A DNA stretch of 64,000 bases from positions 1-64,000 of the forward strand of contig JAFWZP010000096.1 in the NCBI GenBank assembly GCA_017522255.1, written 5' to 3'. Made by a program: the position numbers and the translations under genes. The DNA is from Bacteroidales bacterium. Lineage in GTDB: Bacteria > Bacteroidota > Bacteroidia > Bacteroidales > P3. A model generated the notes under the pieces. It made no database searches, was not told the origin of the DNA, and saw nothing but the letters and a program-made list of their open reading frames with translations. Positions 62,784 to 64,000 of the stretch are shown piece by piece (position 1 is the first letter of the stretch; every line of letters starts with the position of its first letter).

Positions 62784-63959
62784 ATGGAAAAACTAATTCA
62801 ACGCTATAATAATCAAATTGATAAAACAAACACTAAGTTTGTTAGATACCTGCAAAATGATGTAAATTGGGATGCAAGATTGAATGCAATACTTGGTACA
62901 CGCGGTGTGGGAAAGACTACAATGATATTTCAGCATATCAAAATGACGGGACAGAGAAATGTTTCGCTAGTGGTGTTTGCCGATGATATTTATTTTTCCA
63001 AGAATACACTTTTAGACCTTGCTGACAACTTTTATAAAGGTGGAGGAAAATATCTTTATATCGATGAGGTGCATAAATACCCGAATTGGTCGACCGAAAT
63101 AAAGAATATTTACGACCAAATTCCCGATCTGAACATTGTTTATACCGGCTCTTCGATATTAGATTTGGAAAGAGGCACTGCCGATTTGTCTCGCAGACAA
63201 TTGAAAAACTATATGTATGGTATGTCGTTTAGGGAATGGCTACAGATGGACAAAGGTATTACGATACCTATATTATCTATAGAGCAGATACTTGCAGGAG
63301 ATATTCCTTTTCCATATTCCGACTATAGACCGCTGCCATTGTTTAAAGAGTATTTGGATAAAGGGTATTATCCTTTTTATCGTGATATTAATTACTTTGA
63401 ACGTCTTGTGGCAGTAGTAGATCAAACATTGGAGGTGGATATACCACAGTTTGCAGGACTTAGTGTTGGAGTTATGCGTAAGCTGAAACAATTGTTGCAG
63501 ATTATTTCACAAATATCGCCCTTTAAACCAAACTATAGCAATTTGGCTCGTGATATATCGGTAAAACGTGAAGACCTTAAAGAATATATCTTTTATATGG
63601 AGAATTCCGGAATGATACAAGGTCTTACCGCACCGGACAAAGGATTGAACTTATTGGCAAAAATAGATAAGATTTATCTTGACAACACAAATTTGATGTA
63701 TGCTTTGTGTGGTGACAATTGTGAGATTGGAAATATAAGAGAAACATTCTTTTTCAATCAAATGAAAGTAAGAAACACCGTAACATCTTCGCAGGCATCT
63801 GATTTCTATGTCAATGATAAATATACTTTTGAGGTTGGTGGTCGCAAGAAAGGCAAGAAGCAGATAAAAGATGTTGAAAATTCATACGTTGTTAAGGATG
63901 ATATAGAATATGCCTACTCTAATGTTATACCTCTTTGGGCGTTTGGGTTGAATTATTAA
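62784..63959 (+). CDS. AAA_14/DUF4143-type ATPase
   Basis: 391 aa. GTRGVGKTTM (Walker A, about 39), KYLYIDEVHKY (Walker B), YTGSSILD (sensor), and a DUF4143-like C-terminal region with a Lys-rich patch GGRKKGKKQIKD. These P-loop ATPases are common in Bacteroidetes accessory regions and have no clear cellular role. Complete; own promoter. The last 41 bp of the window contain no gene. Confidence 0.88.
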   Translation: MEKLIQRYNNQIDKTNTKFVRYLQNDVNWDARLNAILGTRGVGKTTMIFQHIKMTGQRNVSLVVFADDIYFSKNTLLDLADNFYKGGGKYLYIDEVHKYPNWSTEIKNIYDQIPDLNIVYTGSSILDLERGTADLSRRQLKNYMYGMSFREWLQMDKGITIPILSIEQILAGDIPFPYSDYRPLPLFKEYLDKGYYPFYRDINYFERLVAVVDQTLEVDIPQFAGLSVGVMRKLKQLLQIISQISPFKPNYSNLARDISVKREDLKEYIFYMENSGMIQGLTAPDKGLNLLAKIDKIYLDNTNLMYALCGDNCEIGNIRETFFFNQMKVRNTVTSSQASDFYVNDKYTFEVGGRKKGKKQIKDVENSYVVKDDIEYAYSNVIPLWAFGLNY

Positions 63960-64000
63960 TTAGCTAATAATATATTATACGAAATAATAAAAATGCGGAG

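Overview
The window looks like a chromosomal segment of an AT-rich member of the Bacteroidetes, most likely the order Bacteroidales. The evidence is a type IX secretion (T9SS/gliding) operon porP-gldK-gldL-gldM-gldN with a second gldN copy, two large secreted proteins ending in T9SS sorting domains, an S46 dipeptidyl-peptidase, Bacteroidetes-type promoters (TAnnTTTG at -7) upstream of many genes, and almost no Shine-Dalgarno sequences. Lysine-fermentation (kal), dipeptidase and dipeptidyl-peptidase genes suggest an amino-acid or peptide fermenter. A glycogen branching enzyme is also present.

Layout: 0-8 kb, an S8 protease with a dockerin, followed by a large cohesin-like/repeat protein, both secreted by T9SS. 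9-16 kb, the T9SS core operon. 17-25 kb, CoA-transferase subunit A plus 3-aminobutyryl-CoA ammonia-lyase, dusB, cdd, a porin-like protein, a Gate-domain membrane protein, glgB and an M16 protease. 26-36 kb, hemW, a flavin reductase, dnaA, rlmN, a 7TM-HD phosphodiesterase, xth and an OmpA lipoprotein. 37-48 kb, the S46 peptidase, rluB, recA, pepD, pepP, a SAM hydrolase and tRNA-Arg. 48-54 kb, nhaA, a DUF1015 gene, cutC and an oligopeptide permease. 53.8-64 kb is accessory: a DUF3791/DUF3990/DUF3791 cassette, duplicated zinc-ribbon membrane proteins, unknown lipoproteins, a compositionally chimeric secreted protein, a gene broken by a small mobile repeat, a Schlafen/AlbA ATPase-like protein with an internal 21-nt repeat, and an AAA ATPase.

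The most unusual content is between the genes. At least nine intergenic regions carry arrays of short, mostly palindromic words spaced at an almost fixed 21, 22 or 23 nt (one array at 17, one near 33). The spacing is kept while the word changes from locus to locus. Two arrays are mirror-symmetric, three arrays up to 25 kb apart share one word family, and two others share a conserved border. I know of no described element with these properties.

The second intergenic family is a MITE-like element of about 130-275 bp with terminal inverted repeats, 4-bp target duplications (TAAA, TTTA or TATA) and a central hairpin that shows a compensatory change. There are six clear copies, one degenerate copy and one solo end. 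One copy truncates a gene and another sits between a stop codon and its terminator. No transposase is visible in the window.
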